Assembly (NCBI GenBank): GCA_035772735.1
Contig: JASDFA010000006.1
Span: 28,251,501-28,315,500 of the forward strand
DNA from: Datura wrightii
Taxonomy: Eukaryota; Streptophyta; Magnoliopsida; Solanales; Solanaceae
Reading direction: 5' to 3'
DNA length: 64,000 bases
A program made the position numbers and the translations under genes. This document shows, in pieces, positions 1 through 9,220 of the stretch; the first letter of the stretch is position 1, and each line of letters starts with the position of its first letter. Below the pieces are notes generated by a model. That model saw nothing but the letters and a program-made list of their open reading frames with translations, ran no database searches and was not told the origin of the DNA.

Positions 1-528
1 GACACAACTAGTATAAAACTGATATGGTCAAAAGTGACCCTGGTTGATGGTCATAAACATGCCCTAAGTCTGAGATACTGAGTTTGAAATGTTGCACTGA
101 ACTGATATGGACTGAAGAATCTGAGAGTAAACTGAACTGACTAGTGGGAGAGGCTATAACCGACATATAACCACGTGAGCTAGACGTGGAGTCCTATGTA
201 TACACCCCACAGGTAGGACCCAATATACCTTGCTAGGGTATAAAGGCATGGACTGTGAGAATCACTGTCAAAGGGGGCCATGAGGCCAAGTAAAATATAA
301 CCTATGGTGGCAACGTAGTTCTGGAACCGGGGTGCACTGGAACCCCGACCCTATCGGTGCTAAGTCCTACTCCCATTGGATAATTCTATTACTACTACTA
401 CTGATAAGCAGATAGCTCGATACTGGGGTCCAAGACTATACTGACCCAGGAATACTGTCAGAGAGTTCCCTAAGCGTCTTATGGGACCAGATTTGGAAAC
501 TGAGTTCTAAGACTGGTCAGAGCTGCTT
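1..528. other. Unassigned sequence left of A1, possibly old LTR
   Basis: I find no credible coding frame. The stretch is rich in short CTGA-containing words and in phrases of the kind found in the transcribed part of the LTRs elsewhere in this window, so a fragment of another LTR is the likeliest content. I could not align it to any other part of the window. It is the flank into which A1 inserted; the five bases before the A1 LTR are TGCTT, but the matching duplication cannot be checked because A1's right end is missing. Confidence 0.3.
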
Positions 529-623
529 TGTTACACCCCGTAAATTCTCGACACGTAGATGTCCTACTTGCATGTTGGTTAAGAGTTTTTGAATGCCATA
601 CATGCTAGGAAAAGGCCCGGGGA

Positions 624-710
624 AAGATCGGACAAGCGCCAAGTCGGAGCGTCGCATTCGACGAATGTGACTTATAAATCGCATTCCAGGAATGCGACTT
701 ATAAGTCCCA
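624..710 (+). promoter_or_regulatory. Alternative palindromic cassette in the A1 promoter
   Basis: Between two segments shared with the other A LTRs (AAAGGCCCGGGGAAAGA on the left, the TATA-like box and CACTTCGG on the right), A1 does not carry the GC-rich hairpin cassette of its relatives. It has an unrelated block with its own palindromes: TCGCATTCC, one base, GGAATGCGA at 679-697; a less perfect TCGCATTCG/CGAATGTGA pair at 652-670; and the self-complementary GACTTATAAGTC just after. Position and palindromic nature suggest a regulatory role. That role is inference. Confidence 0.55.
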
Positions 711-1354
711 AGAATAAAAGGGCCTCCCACTTCGGTTTATTCCATAAAGATTAGATAATTTCCAGTAACCACGAGAGAAACAGAGGGTGCGAAGTAATTT
801 GATGAAATTTCTTCCGTTTACGCTGTCAAACACGGTCCAAACTCGAATTAATCTCAGATACCGAGGTATTTAGCAGCAAGGAGCATTCCTACAGATTTAG
901 TTTTGTGAAATTCGGCCAGCAAATCATCGTGCTACCGAGCTAAGGTAAGTGTAATTGCTCCAAATTAGTGTCAATATACTCCTAGCCTTAAAATGAGTAT
1001 TTCTCCCTTCTGGACTTTTGAGAAATAGCGAGTTTTTGACCGTTTTTCGATAAGCCAAAGTTTGGGCTATATATATATTGAAAGTGATGTTTTCTTCCGG
1101 AATATTAGTGTATTTAGTTCTAATTGATATATATAAATGCAGTTGGGAGAAATAGTAAAAGTACTGGACGAACTAGGCCAGTTAGTCAGAAACTTCGAAG
1201 CGAAGGTATGTAAAGCTAATTTCCTTTGGCAAGTTAGTAATCCAGTACAATAAATAGCGTGAGGTGTAGAAGAAAGAATTCAAAAGTCGAGAATTAAGTC
1301 CAGTATGAGTTTAGCAAGCGTGTTTTGAATTTAGCAAGCATGTTTATAATGTTA

Positions 1355-1356
<2 letters not shown>

Positions 1357-1390
<34 letters not shown>
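1357..1390. repeat. (AT)n microsatellite
   Basis: About 34 bp of uninterrupted AT dinucleotides inside the A1 LTR. At this point the A3 LTRs have only a short ACATATATGT phrase, so the expansion is specific to A1. Confidence 0.9.
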
Positions 1391-1393
<3 letters not shown>

Positions 1394-1421
1394 GAATAAA
1401 AGTTAGCAAAGCAATATCAGA

Positions 1422-1525
1422 CAGTCAGATAATATCTCAGTTACAGTATAGCCAGACAGTCAGATAATATCTCAGATATAGTATAGCCAGAAAGTCAGAT
1501 AACATCTCAGATACAGTATAGTTCA
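1422..1525 (+). repeat. 35-bp LTR minisatellite, three units
   Basis: Three tandem units of about 35 bp begin at 1422, 1457 and 1492. Each contains AGTCAGATAATATCTCAG (or a one-base variant) followed by a TACAGTATAG-like end. The same array is in the A3 LTRs with three and four units. Confidence 0.85.
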
Positions 1526-2954
1526 GTATGAGAATCAGTATAATACAGAAAAGAGTTCAGAATGAGAAATCAAAATACAGATAGTATTTTCAGTTTAAAC
1601 ATGCTTGCTATACGTGATTATTGTTTGTTGAGACCTGTTTGGTGCTATAAGGGCACCCTTAGAGCGTCCTCACTGCCCCTGGGTTAATAGTTGTGTCAAC
1701 TTGCCTGTCAAAGGGTGAGGATACGTCACTCCAAGGAGTGGCATGCTGTCCGCAGTAGGACGAAGATGGGATGCAACATTCCCCATATCAAGCTGATCAG
1801 CATAGCAGTATAGCTTACCCTATTGTGCGCTTGCACCCAGGGGGCTGATTACAGATACAGATACAGATTATAGATACAGATACAAATAGAGATTATAGTT
1901 TACAGTACATGAGTCCTCCTGACTTAGACAAAGTTATAGTCAGAGGCCATAGCCCAAGCTGCAGACCCAAGGGGGCCGGTAGAGGTGCTCGTAGTTAGTA
2001 AGCGAGTGGAGTGATTTATATTTGAATGGTTTTGACCCGGGTAGGGGTATATAGATTGTTTGTTGGTTGGCAACTTCCGGATTATGGGGGATGGTATAGG
2101 TCCTTGTTTTTAATATATATGTATATACCTGATATTTATTAACTAATAGACAGCAGGTCGCCATGACGACAGGTATGCTCCTACCTTACTCTCAGTACAA
2201 ATAAGCTTGTTTCAGATTTCGTCAGTCCAGACAGTTTCAGATACTTTCTACTGTTCAGAATCTCTAGTTATGTTCTTTATATTCAGTTATGTTCAGTTTG
2301 CTTTACATACTCGGTACCAGTGGTACTGACGCCCGTTTGGGGCGCTGCATTACTTGCCTGCAGGTACCTATAGATAAGGAGCCGATCCCTCGTGATCCTA
2401 GCCAGCGCAAAGTCATCAGCTCCTGTCATTCGGAGCTTGATATTCAGAGGTTTATATCATTTTTCTTTTGTTGTATAGTACGGGTAGGTCGGGGCCCTGT
2501 CCCTTCCATCTTATCAGTACTCTTAGAGGCTTGCAATCTATATATATTTCCTTGTGGTTAGTTGTGCCAGGTGTGTGGGGCTGTGCGTATGTTTAGCTGT
2601 TTATGTTGGCCGTGTGGGGCCTTATCCAGTTAGTAGTGGTGACCTTGTCGGTCACGTAGCTGTTTAGCATCTATTGTTTGATTCATAAGTTACTAGTCAG
2701 CATGGTGGCCTTGTCGGCCCGCATAGGCTCCCTTGTATTGATGTGATTCTGGTTAGCTGTTGTTGTTGCATAGGTGGCTATAGGCCTAGTTGGCCGGAAG
2801 CTGTATTTACAGCCGCTATATAGCCCGTTGATTCCGTGAACCAGAGTTAGAGCAGCCAGGCACTAGATGTGCTTAGGCTCAGTAATCTAGCAGTTCAGGT
2901 CCTAGTAGGGCACCAGGTACCAGTCATACCCCCCAAGGCGGGGCGTGACAAACT

Positions 2955-2966
2955 TGGTATCAGAGC
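2955..2966 (+). other. A1 primer binding site (initiator Met tRNA)
   Basis: TGGTATCAGAGC lies four bases after the LTR end. This is the usual complement of the 3' end of plant initiator methionine tRNA used by chromoviruses to start minus-strand synthesis. Confidence 0.85.
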
Positions 2967-3240
2967 AGGTCGTGTCCCAGGGAGTTTGAAAGCCGTGCTA
3001 AGTAGAGTCTTGTCTATGGATGTGTTGTGCACCACATACTATAGGCAGGAGGCTGCAAGGCATAATAGGATGGTTACTCTTTCTTCATATTCAGTCGTGC
3101 CATAGAACAGTACAGTATAGGGTCGAGTTCTTAAAACTTACCATATTCTTTGAATACAGATACAAGTCAGACCAGCGATATCTTATTCCAGGCAGAAGAT
3201 CAGATATAGCAACAGGAGAGGGCACCAACCAGTAATAAGG

Positions 3241-3964
3241 TAATTACAACAGCAGGAGGAGGTATCAGGGACCTCCCAATATGATACATTTATCGGTACC
3301 ATACCCAGTATATTTCTATAACTTCAGAGTAGGAAGTTAGAAGCATAGCGTACATACGAGTTGATTTATTTGTAGGTATATAAGATCTGACTAAGATGAT
3401 AGATAATATTAGATTATCGAAGAGATGTGAGAAAGAGAGGGAAGTGCAGGATCCCCACCTCCATCCTTTCAGATGTGGTACAGTTCCATGTCTTCGTTTT
3501 ATTGCAGTAAGAAAAGGTTATTCCCACCTCTTAGTTTTGATCCCAGTATAGCAAAGGGCATAAGGATTGAGGCGATGTTGCCCAAAGTAGGCAGTAAGTC
3601 AAAGATGGATTGGTTGATTCCAGAAAGTGTTAGAAGAAGTAAGGAGTCCCTATGATTACGTAAGTTGCACAGACCCTCACGATAATAAGTCAAAAGAGCA
3701 AGTAAGACTACTAGCTTACTCGAAGCGGGTGTAAAAGACCTGTCCGTGATGAACTCCCAGTAATAGTTAAGTTTGAGTCAGAAAAAGGCCAAGCCCGCCA
3801 TAAAATTCTAACAACGGCAGGATATATCTGCAAGACAATAGTTATGATTTCAGTTGTGATACCGAAAGGTAGGGAGGTCATATGAATCAGATGGGTCCGA
3901 CTGCAAGCCAGAAGAAGTATAAGTTGAGACTTGACCAGTAACCTTATTGACAATGTAAGGAAGG
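3241..3964. other. Unassigned stretch between A1 and B1
   Basis: About 720 bp without a convincing gene. Short open frames exist on both strands (60-90 codons), but none shows a motif I recognise, and no part aligns with the A, B or D elements here. It may be a diverged interior of A1 or unrelated host DNA into which both elements inserted. Confidence 0.3.
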
Positions 3965-4199
3965 TGATCACGGGCAAAAATAGCATGCCCGAGATACGCT
4001 TTATGACTTAAATTAGTCTTGTTTATCTAAGTTATTATATACATTTTCATGTAATTTTATATGAAGTGAAGATATGTGCTAACCAACATGATTAGCCTTT
4101 GTTTTGCAGGTTTTGATGACTTTTGAGTAACTAATCCATGAGTTGGTGAAGTAGAGGCTTGGAAACGGAATTAACACGCGAACGTCGGCAAAGAGGAGG

Positions 4200-4299
4200 C
4201 ACAAAACAGCCCACCGGCATGTCGGCAACGTGCCACGGCAGGCAGGCTGATCACAACAGCCCACCTACACGTTGGCAACGTGCCACGGCAGGTTGGCTG
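4200..4299 (+). repeat. About 50-bp tandem duplication in the B1 LTR
   Basis: Two adjacent units each run from CACAA(AA)CAGCCCACC to CAACGTGCCACGGCAGG and GGCTG. They lie upstream of the TATA box, and their shared part contains the ACGTGCC core. I did not find the second unit in the B2 LTRs. Confidence 0.7.
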
Positions 4300-4411
4300 C
4301 GCGATCAAGAGGTGCCAACGCACTGCCCAAGCAGCGTGACACGCTGCCAATGCGGCAGGGTGCTGCCGGGGCCAAGTTTGGGTGATTTCCAGAGAGCTTC
4401 CGCGTCCGTAG

Positions 4412-4494
4412 CGTGTCACGGAGGCAGTGCTCCGCGATGCACTCCGTGACACGTTGCTTGTTATTCCGGGAAAAATTCCTACTACTATAAATAG
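4412..4494 (+). promoter_or_regulatory. B1 promoter: hairpin cassette and TATA box
   Basis: Perfect 12-bp inverted arms, CGTGTCACGGAG at 4412-4423 and CTCCGTGACACG at 4442-4453, enclose an 18-base loop with CTCCGCGATG. About 30 bases further on is a good TATA box, CTATAAATAG (4485-4494), probably the start of transcription for B1. GACACGTT at the outer edge is the reverse of an ACGTGTC core, which resembles an ABA-response element. The same cassette with the same arms occurs in the A4 LTRs. Confidence 0.7.
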
Positions 4495-5402
4495 CACACT
4501 TAGGTTTTATTTGAGATATTTTGACTTGGTGGAGCAAGGACGTGGGTTACAGGCAGTTGAGGGACGAAAATATCAGGGTTTTTTCTCTCTTTCTTTCTTC
4601 TTTAATTCAATTGCTTGTATGATTAACACTCATTTTAAGATGTTTAATCCACAAATGAGTGGCTAATTCCTCTTCTTGCTGAGGTTATGAACAATTATGA
4701 TGAAATTTGATCATTGATCCTTTGGTTTTTCATCTTTTCTTCCATGTTGTTCTATTAATTCTTGTTCTTACTGCATTAATGTGTGGCCTACGTTAATGTA
4801 CATCTAAAAAGTCCAGTTTCACTCGAGAGAGAAAGAAATTGGAAAGTTGTGAATTAATAGAATATGTTCTTTACTTGGTTTGGGAAAATTGAGTCTTGAT
4901 TTGCTTTCAGGATAGAAATATACCTGAAAGTCGTATTAGTCAATTTAGGAACCGGAATTGTATGGCTAGAACATGAATTGCATTTAATCACAGAAATGTA
5001 GGTGGATGGTTCATGATTCTTAAGTGAGGTTAAATACGAGAGTTTTAATCTCTTGGCAATATTTCTTGGCTAGCAACTGGAGGAAAAGATTAACCAAATT
5101 ATGATGATAATTAATTTCATTACATGTTCGTTTAACCTCAGCATGCTCTCATTCATAGTTCAGACTCAAATTAGATAATTATTTTTAGCTTTAGTATAAA
5201 AATTATAAAACAAAATATCGACTTTTTGGTTACACTGTTGTCTGCATTTTTAGAATTAAAATATAGTACACTTGAGCAGATTGCACTTCATCCCAGTCCT
5301 TGTGGGATCGATACTTGGCTTACTTAAGCCACTTTACTACTTGTTCGACCACGTGCACTTGCGTGTCGTTTTATATACCCACAAATCACGCGAACAATTT
5401 TT

Positions 5403-5421
5403 TGGCGCCGTTGCCGGGGAT
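5403..5421 (+). other. B1 primer binding site (tRNA-Asp)
   Basis: TGGCGCCGTTGCCGGGGAT matches the complement of the 3' end of plant tRNA-Asp, the primer typical of Athila-type elements. The same site is present in inverse orientation in B2 at 47602-47619. Confidence 0.88.
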
Positions 5422-5551
5422 TGGCAATTGGTGAATTTTTCTTAAGTGTAAATTTACTATATTTTTTTCTTAGTGCTGACAACTTGGTCTTAGTGCTTGT
5501 TTTAATTCTTTTTCATTTTATTTTTTTTCTTTTTCGGATACCCTTATTGAC

Positions 5552-6499
5552 ATGATATCGTGGAATACAAATGGTATAAATGGTGGATACTCATATTTTA
5601 ACGAATCTTGTCTGAATTGCGGAGGACACCACTCGTGGCAACACTATAACACGTGCAATATATGTGGTGGTCAAGATGGCCATTGGGATGGCTATTCGAA
5701 TGCATATTACCCTCCCCCAAGCCCCTACTATGATCCTTCTGTTGTTTCTTCTGAATATAGGCATGCTGAAAATGAGGACTTGGGACGCCAAGCTCGAATA
5801 GAAGACATGCTGAAACAACTCTTGGAGCAATCAGAAGCAATGAAGGAGGCGATGGCAGTATTGAGAATTCAGCAAGAAGAGAATACAGAGGCTCTAGAAA
5901 GGATGAGCGTCAAATTCACGGAGATGATTGCTGAGGCTGAAGCTTGTGATAAATTGCAGGTAACAATTTTAGCCGATATTCAAGAGGAACTACAAGAGGA
6001 AGACAAGGGTGAATTTTTGGATGAATCCCAACAATTAGAATCTCTTGAGTGTCCCCGTGATGGGCTCACACTTATGGAAAATCCATTAATGGAAGAAGAG
6101 ATATAGTATCCCCCAATTGACAGTAATGGAGAGATAGATGTCGATGCTGAGAAGGTGTATACAAGTAAGGAGGTCAAGCATAATGCAGTTTCAGAGTTTA
6201 GGTGTATTGGACCACACTCGAAGCATTTTTCGACATTAAGTTTGGTTGACAACATAGAAATAGAGTCTTCCAAGCTTATAGAGAAATGTCTAGAGGAGGA
6301 CCAAGCCCCGTATATTTTGAAATATGCTGATTCAGAGAGACAAAATGACTTCGCTTACTTAAGGGCCAATAAGTGCAAAAGGCAATATCTACAACTTGGT
6401 CCTTACAATTTTTCACCACCACCCCTAGAACATAAGAGGAAATTAGAAAAGAAATTAGGGGTGAGATTCATATCCTCAAGGTGGAGGAAAAAGCAGTGA
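5552..6499 (+). pseudogene. Unrecognised B1 ORF with Cys/His pairs and coiled coil, one stop
   Basis: The ATG at 5552 is about 130 bases after the primer site. The frame runs 316 codons to TGA at 6497, broken once by TAG at 6104-6106 (probably a former CAG). I do not recognise the family. Visible features: two Cys-x2-Cys/His clusters at about residues 20-45 (CLNCGGHH and CNICGGQDGH), resembling half zinc knuckles; a tyrosine/proline patch (about 50-65); a likely coiled coil rich in Glu, Gln, Met and Leu (about 75-140); an acidic stretch; and a basic C-terminus ending in SSRWRKKQ. It is not homologous to B2 gag or pol. The architecture (metal-binding head, coiled coil, basic tail) would suit an RNA-binding or particle protein, but that is inference. 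Confidence 0.6.
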
Positions 6500-6506
6500 A
6501 ACTTGA

Positions 6507-6556
6507 TACGTCGTGCTGCGACGTAAAATTAGGCGCTGCTTGGGAGGCAACCCAAG
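6507..6556 (+). ncRNA. Two-hairpin RNA motif directly after the B1 ORF
   Basis: Eight bases after the stop codon, TACGTCG pairs with CGACGTA around a 5-base loop (6507-6525). After a linker ending AGGCGCTG comes CTTGGG/CCCAAG around the loop AGGCAA (6539-6556). B2 has the same arrangement after its pol stop (42076-42123, minus strand), with a different but still paired second stem (CACGGG/CCCGTG), an identical AGGCAA loop and identical linker length. That covariation argues for an RNA structure. Its role (readthrough, reinitiation, stability or packaging) is unknown. Confidence 0.65.
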
Positions 6557-8422
6557 GGTAGCATAGGTACCATTTTAATTTCTTGCATTTAAGTTGATTT
6601 TATTTATTTTTCATCTTGTGTTGTTTTGGTGGAAAGTTAAGCACAGATGGAGAGGAAGTCTGAGTACCCGTGGAGGAGGAAGCTAACAAGCATGGAAGAG
6701 AAAAAGTGTGGGGTCGAACACCCACTTGTGCAAAGTTGAAGAAAGGCATGTTGTTAGCTAGGCCTAAAGGCCTCAGGGAGTATTTCTCATCCTTTAATTG
6801 TTATTTTGATGCTATGAGTACATAGCATGATTTAAGTGTGGGGTGAGGGAAATTTCTGGAAAATTTCAAATTTTTGTGCTTAACGATTTTTGGTGAATGT
6901 AATGCTTGTGAGAAAATTGAAAATTTTTTTGTGAGTTAAGCATGAATTCATCACCCGTTGGTTTTTCTTTTCGGTTCTTTTCCGACGGGGGGTCTTTGAA
7001 CTGAAGAATAAAAATTTTCTTTTTCTTTCTTTCCTTTGTCTGTATATAATGTTTTTAGTCATAGTTAGTGACTGTTTCCGACGATGGATGGATGACGACC
7101 GTCTTGAGGAAAAATTAGTCGATAGGTTTTGGGTTTTTGAAACCATAACTAATTGGTGCTAGATTTTCTTGTTATGTGCTATACGTGATTGTAAGAGGCA
7201 AGTATGTTCAGTGTGAAGCATGCAAGTGTATGACTTTGTTTGAGACACTTAGGCTCTTGAATGTGACTCAATATGATTGAAGCTTAATCTGAATTCTTGT
7301 GATTAGCTGAGTTAAGAGTCTGTTGAATGTGTCTTGAATTGAGCATGTGCCATGAGTGTAAGGTTTTTGAGTATTCTGTGCTATTAAGAAATGTCTAGAA
7401 CTTGCCTGGTGTGTATATAAAACAAAATGAAGGATGTGAATCGTAGGAGATGATTTAGGCATTTCTTTGAATGAACCAAATTTTTATCCCTTATTTTACC
7501 TACCTTGAAAAATTAATCCTAGTTAACCCCATTGAGCCATGAGCCTATTCTTTGACAACTGCAACATAAGCTAATCCTTTTTTCTTTCATTAGCCTTGAA
7601 TTTGAACCAAAACTCCTAAGCGCTTAAAGGAAAAATCCGAAAGAGTAAAGGAGTGAGAAGAATGAAAAAGAAGGAAAAGTAGCAATTGTAAAAGTTGAGA
7701 AAGGGCGAGGGTGCACTTGTTTGAATACGGGTGAGTATTAGTAGGGAGTAAGAAAATAAATAAATGAAAAGTTACTTATAGAACTCCTTACTAATAAGCT
7801 AGAAGGGCCCAAAGAAATGGGGGAACAAAAGAGGAAAAAGAAAGATGAAAGGAGAAAAAGGTGAAGTAAGGGAAGGGAAGTCCGTAATGAAGGCGTGATG
7901 TATTAAAAGCGCTTAGGAAAGATAGTCACTATTACTGATCATAATAGTACCTACCCGCACCTGAGTTACATTACAACCTAAAAAGTCCTACTTGATCTTA
8001 CATTCATACATCCTTAAATTAGTGGAATAAAACACTAAGGGCAAGCTTATGGGTCATTACATGATGCATGTGAATTCTTTGTGAGAGTGAGTGTAATTCT
8101 ATGCATGTACCCACACATGTTGTGATATAAAAATTGTTTTTGCGTGTGAAATTGGGTAACTCTCTTTCCGTGAGGGGCACATGTTGAATGAAGGATATAA
8201 TTCATGTGGGATTTCTTAATCAGTTGATTTGCATGAGTTTGTTAAGATTGAGAGTCGATTCTTGAGGTTAAGAAGTCTTAACATAGTTGTACTTCATTTC
8301 AATGATCAAATCAGGCATGCTCTATTTTTAGCTTGTATCTTACGTAATCATTATAGCCGTAACTTGAATTATCTTGCTAAATTAGTTATGTGGGAGTCTC
8401 CATATGCATGATATGTAAATGG
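6557..8422 (+). other. B1 3' noncoding region with internal polypurine-like copies
   Basis: About 1.9 kb without a supportable gene. Much of it is homologous to the region between the post-pol ORF and the 3' LTR of B2, for example the GGATGGATGACGACCGTC phrase near 7084 (opposite strand near 39095) and the CTAGAACTTGCCTGGTGTG phrase near 7394 (opposite strand near 38725). Two internal copies of the polypurine core AAGTGTGGGGT lie at 6704-6714 and 6834-6844; the second also keeps the preceding TTT of the real tract. A purine-rich part spans about 7620-7900. Confidence 0.6.
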
Positions 8423-8457
8423 TTGTTCGAGGACGAACAAGGCTTTAAGTGTGGGGT
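8423..8457 (+). other. B1 pre-tract hairpin and polypurine tract
   Basis: TTGTTCG/CGAACAA around AGGA (8423-8440) forms a 7-bp hairpin. Four bases on is the tract TTTAAGTGTGGGGT (8444-8457), with the LTR starting at 8460. The tract would prime plus-strand DNA. The hairpin core TTCGAGGACGAA is shared with the chromoviruses in this window, with different outer base pairs. Confidence 0.75.
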
Positions 8458-8459
8458 TG

Positions 8460-8507
8460 TGATCACGGGCAAAAATAGCATGCCCGAGATACGCTTTATG
8501 ACTTAAA
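8460..8507 (+). repeat. B1 3' LTR, truncated to 48 bp
   Basis: TGATCACGGGC to GACTTAAATT, identical to the start of the 5' LTR. Homology ends abruptly and continues into an unrelated sequence, so the rest of the LTR was lost or displaced by the next element. Confidence 0.8.
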
Positions 8508-9216
8508 TTTGTAGAGGGGGTTTTCCCTTAGTTTATGATTTCAGTTACAACTCCAGTTCTCAGTGTATGTACATGACCCTTATGCATTAGATTATTTGTA
8601 TTTTATTTAAATGTTTCAAATAAGTGTATTAGACCGGTATTTACATATCTCAAACAGGGTCATTGTATTTTGGCTCAGTTATATATTTAGTTATGTAATC
8701 AACTTACTTTCTCTCAGTATACTTTCATATTTCATTTCTTTTATGTTTCCCATATACTCAGTATATTTCAAGTATTGACCATATACTTTATGTGCTATAT
8801 CATTTTATGATATCGATTCAGATTTCCAGACTCAGCCCCGCGGTTAGACACACTCAATTCCCATCTCAACTGACTGTGGTGACTCCTCATCTACCGAGGA
8901 CAAGCTTTATGATTTTCCTATTTCAGTTTATTTCAGTATCATACTTTAGGAGTTAGATGGGGACTTGTCTAAGAAGCTCATCAGTTTAGTATAGGCTTTC
9001 AGACATATATAGGCAGATTCAGCTTACAATTTAGTGTTTTAATAGACTATGTTCTTATGGTGTTGGTTAAACTCCTTCAGTTAGCTTATGCTCAGTTATG
9101 ATGACGTTAGTTGTTATTCTGTCGGTATCTTGCTATGATTATGCCACGGGTCGACTTGGGGCCATTCATGGTTCTAGGTCCCGTGTTACGGCTAGGGGTA
9201 AACTCGGGTCATGACA
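8508..9216 (+). repeat. Probable LTR fragment ending ...GGGTCATGACA
   Basis: No coding potential. The stretch ends in a typical LTR terminus (GGGTCATGACA), contains a GACTCCTCATCTACCGAGG phrase of the transcribed-LTR kind, and lies directly against the middle of a decayed integrase gene. A solo or truncated LTR of a family not otherwise present here is the best reading. Its left end is not defined. Confidence 0.45.
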
Positions 9217-9220
9217 TATT

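Larger units (their letters stand above)
529..2950 (+). repeat. A1 5' LTR
   Basis: The LTR begins TGTTACACCCCGTAAATT and ends GGCGGGGCGTGACA, giving TG...CA termini and a length of 2,422 bp. A primer site follows directly. It aligns along its length with the A3 LTRs (14834-17243 and 29880-32316), except for a replaced block upstream of the TATA-like box. The TATA-like AATAAAAG is at about 713-720. A block around 2310-2400 (GGTACCAGTGGTACTGACGC, then a GGGGCGCTGCATTACTTGC phrase) is the part best conserved among all A-type LTRs in the window. Confidence 0.88.
529..3240 (+). mobile_element. A1: truncated Tekay/Del-like chromovirus (5' LTR plus stump)
   Basis: A complete 5' LTR (529-2950) is followed by the primer binding site and about 290 bp of leader and gag start. 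Recognisable homology to the A3, A4 and A5 interiors then stops. The leader contains the same block as the other copies, with the TGTTGTGCACCACATAC phrase near 3020. The start of gag (around 3160-3235) is recognisable, but its ATG and frame are lost. Neither the remaining interior nor a 3' LTR was found, so A1 is a remnant. It belongs to the same LTR subfamily as A2 and A3. Confidence 0.8.
3965..5396 (+). repeat. B1 5' LTR
   Basis: Starts TGATCACGGGC and ends CGCGAACA, 1,432 bp, seven bases before the primer site. It aligns with the minus-strand B2 LTRs through most of its length, for example the AACCAACATGATTAGC phrase near 4081 and the AGATTGCACTTCATCC phrase near 5278. Compared with B2 it carries an extra tandem duplication of about 50 bp (4200-4299). 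Confidence 0.8.
3965..8507 (+). mobile_element. B1: non-autonomous Athila-like LTR retrotransposon
   Basis: The 5' LTR spans 3965-5396, an Asp-tRNA primer site is at 5403, one ORF of unknown function is at 5552-6499, and a long 3' noncoding region follows. The polypurine tract is at 8444-8457 and only the first 48 bp of the 3' LTR remain. Within that 48-bp piece the two LTR copies are identical (TGATCACGGGC... to ...GACTTAAATT). LTR, primer site, polypurine tract and most of the 3' region are homologous to the full Athila-like B2 at 36269-49044, but no gag, RT or integrase is present. It therefore probably depends on a relative like B2 for replication (inference). The target duplication cannot be tested because the right end is lost. 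Confidence 0.8.

Noticed and set aside
1427..1530. Possible CRISPR-like array of regular repeats
   Set aside because: The units are directly adjacent minisatellite copies without unique spacers, in a plant LTR.
4171..4497. Overlapping ORFs on both strands in the B1 LTR
   Set aside because: They come from the GC-rich promoter cassette, which is open in several frames at once because few stop codons occur there.
5403..5421. Fragment of a tRNA gene
   Set aside because: Only the 3' complement is present, at the position of a primer binding site.
6880..7146. Minus-strand ORF of 88 codons in B1
   Set aside because: It lies antisense in the noncoding 3' region, is low in complexity (Arg/Lys/Ser-rich from an AT/GA tract) and is not conserved in B2.
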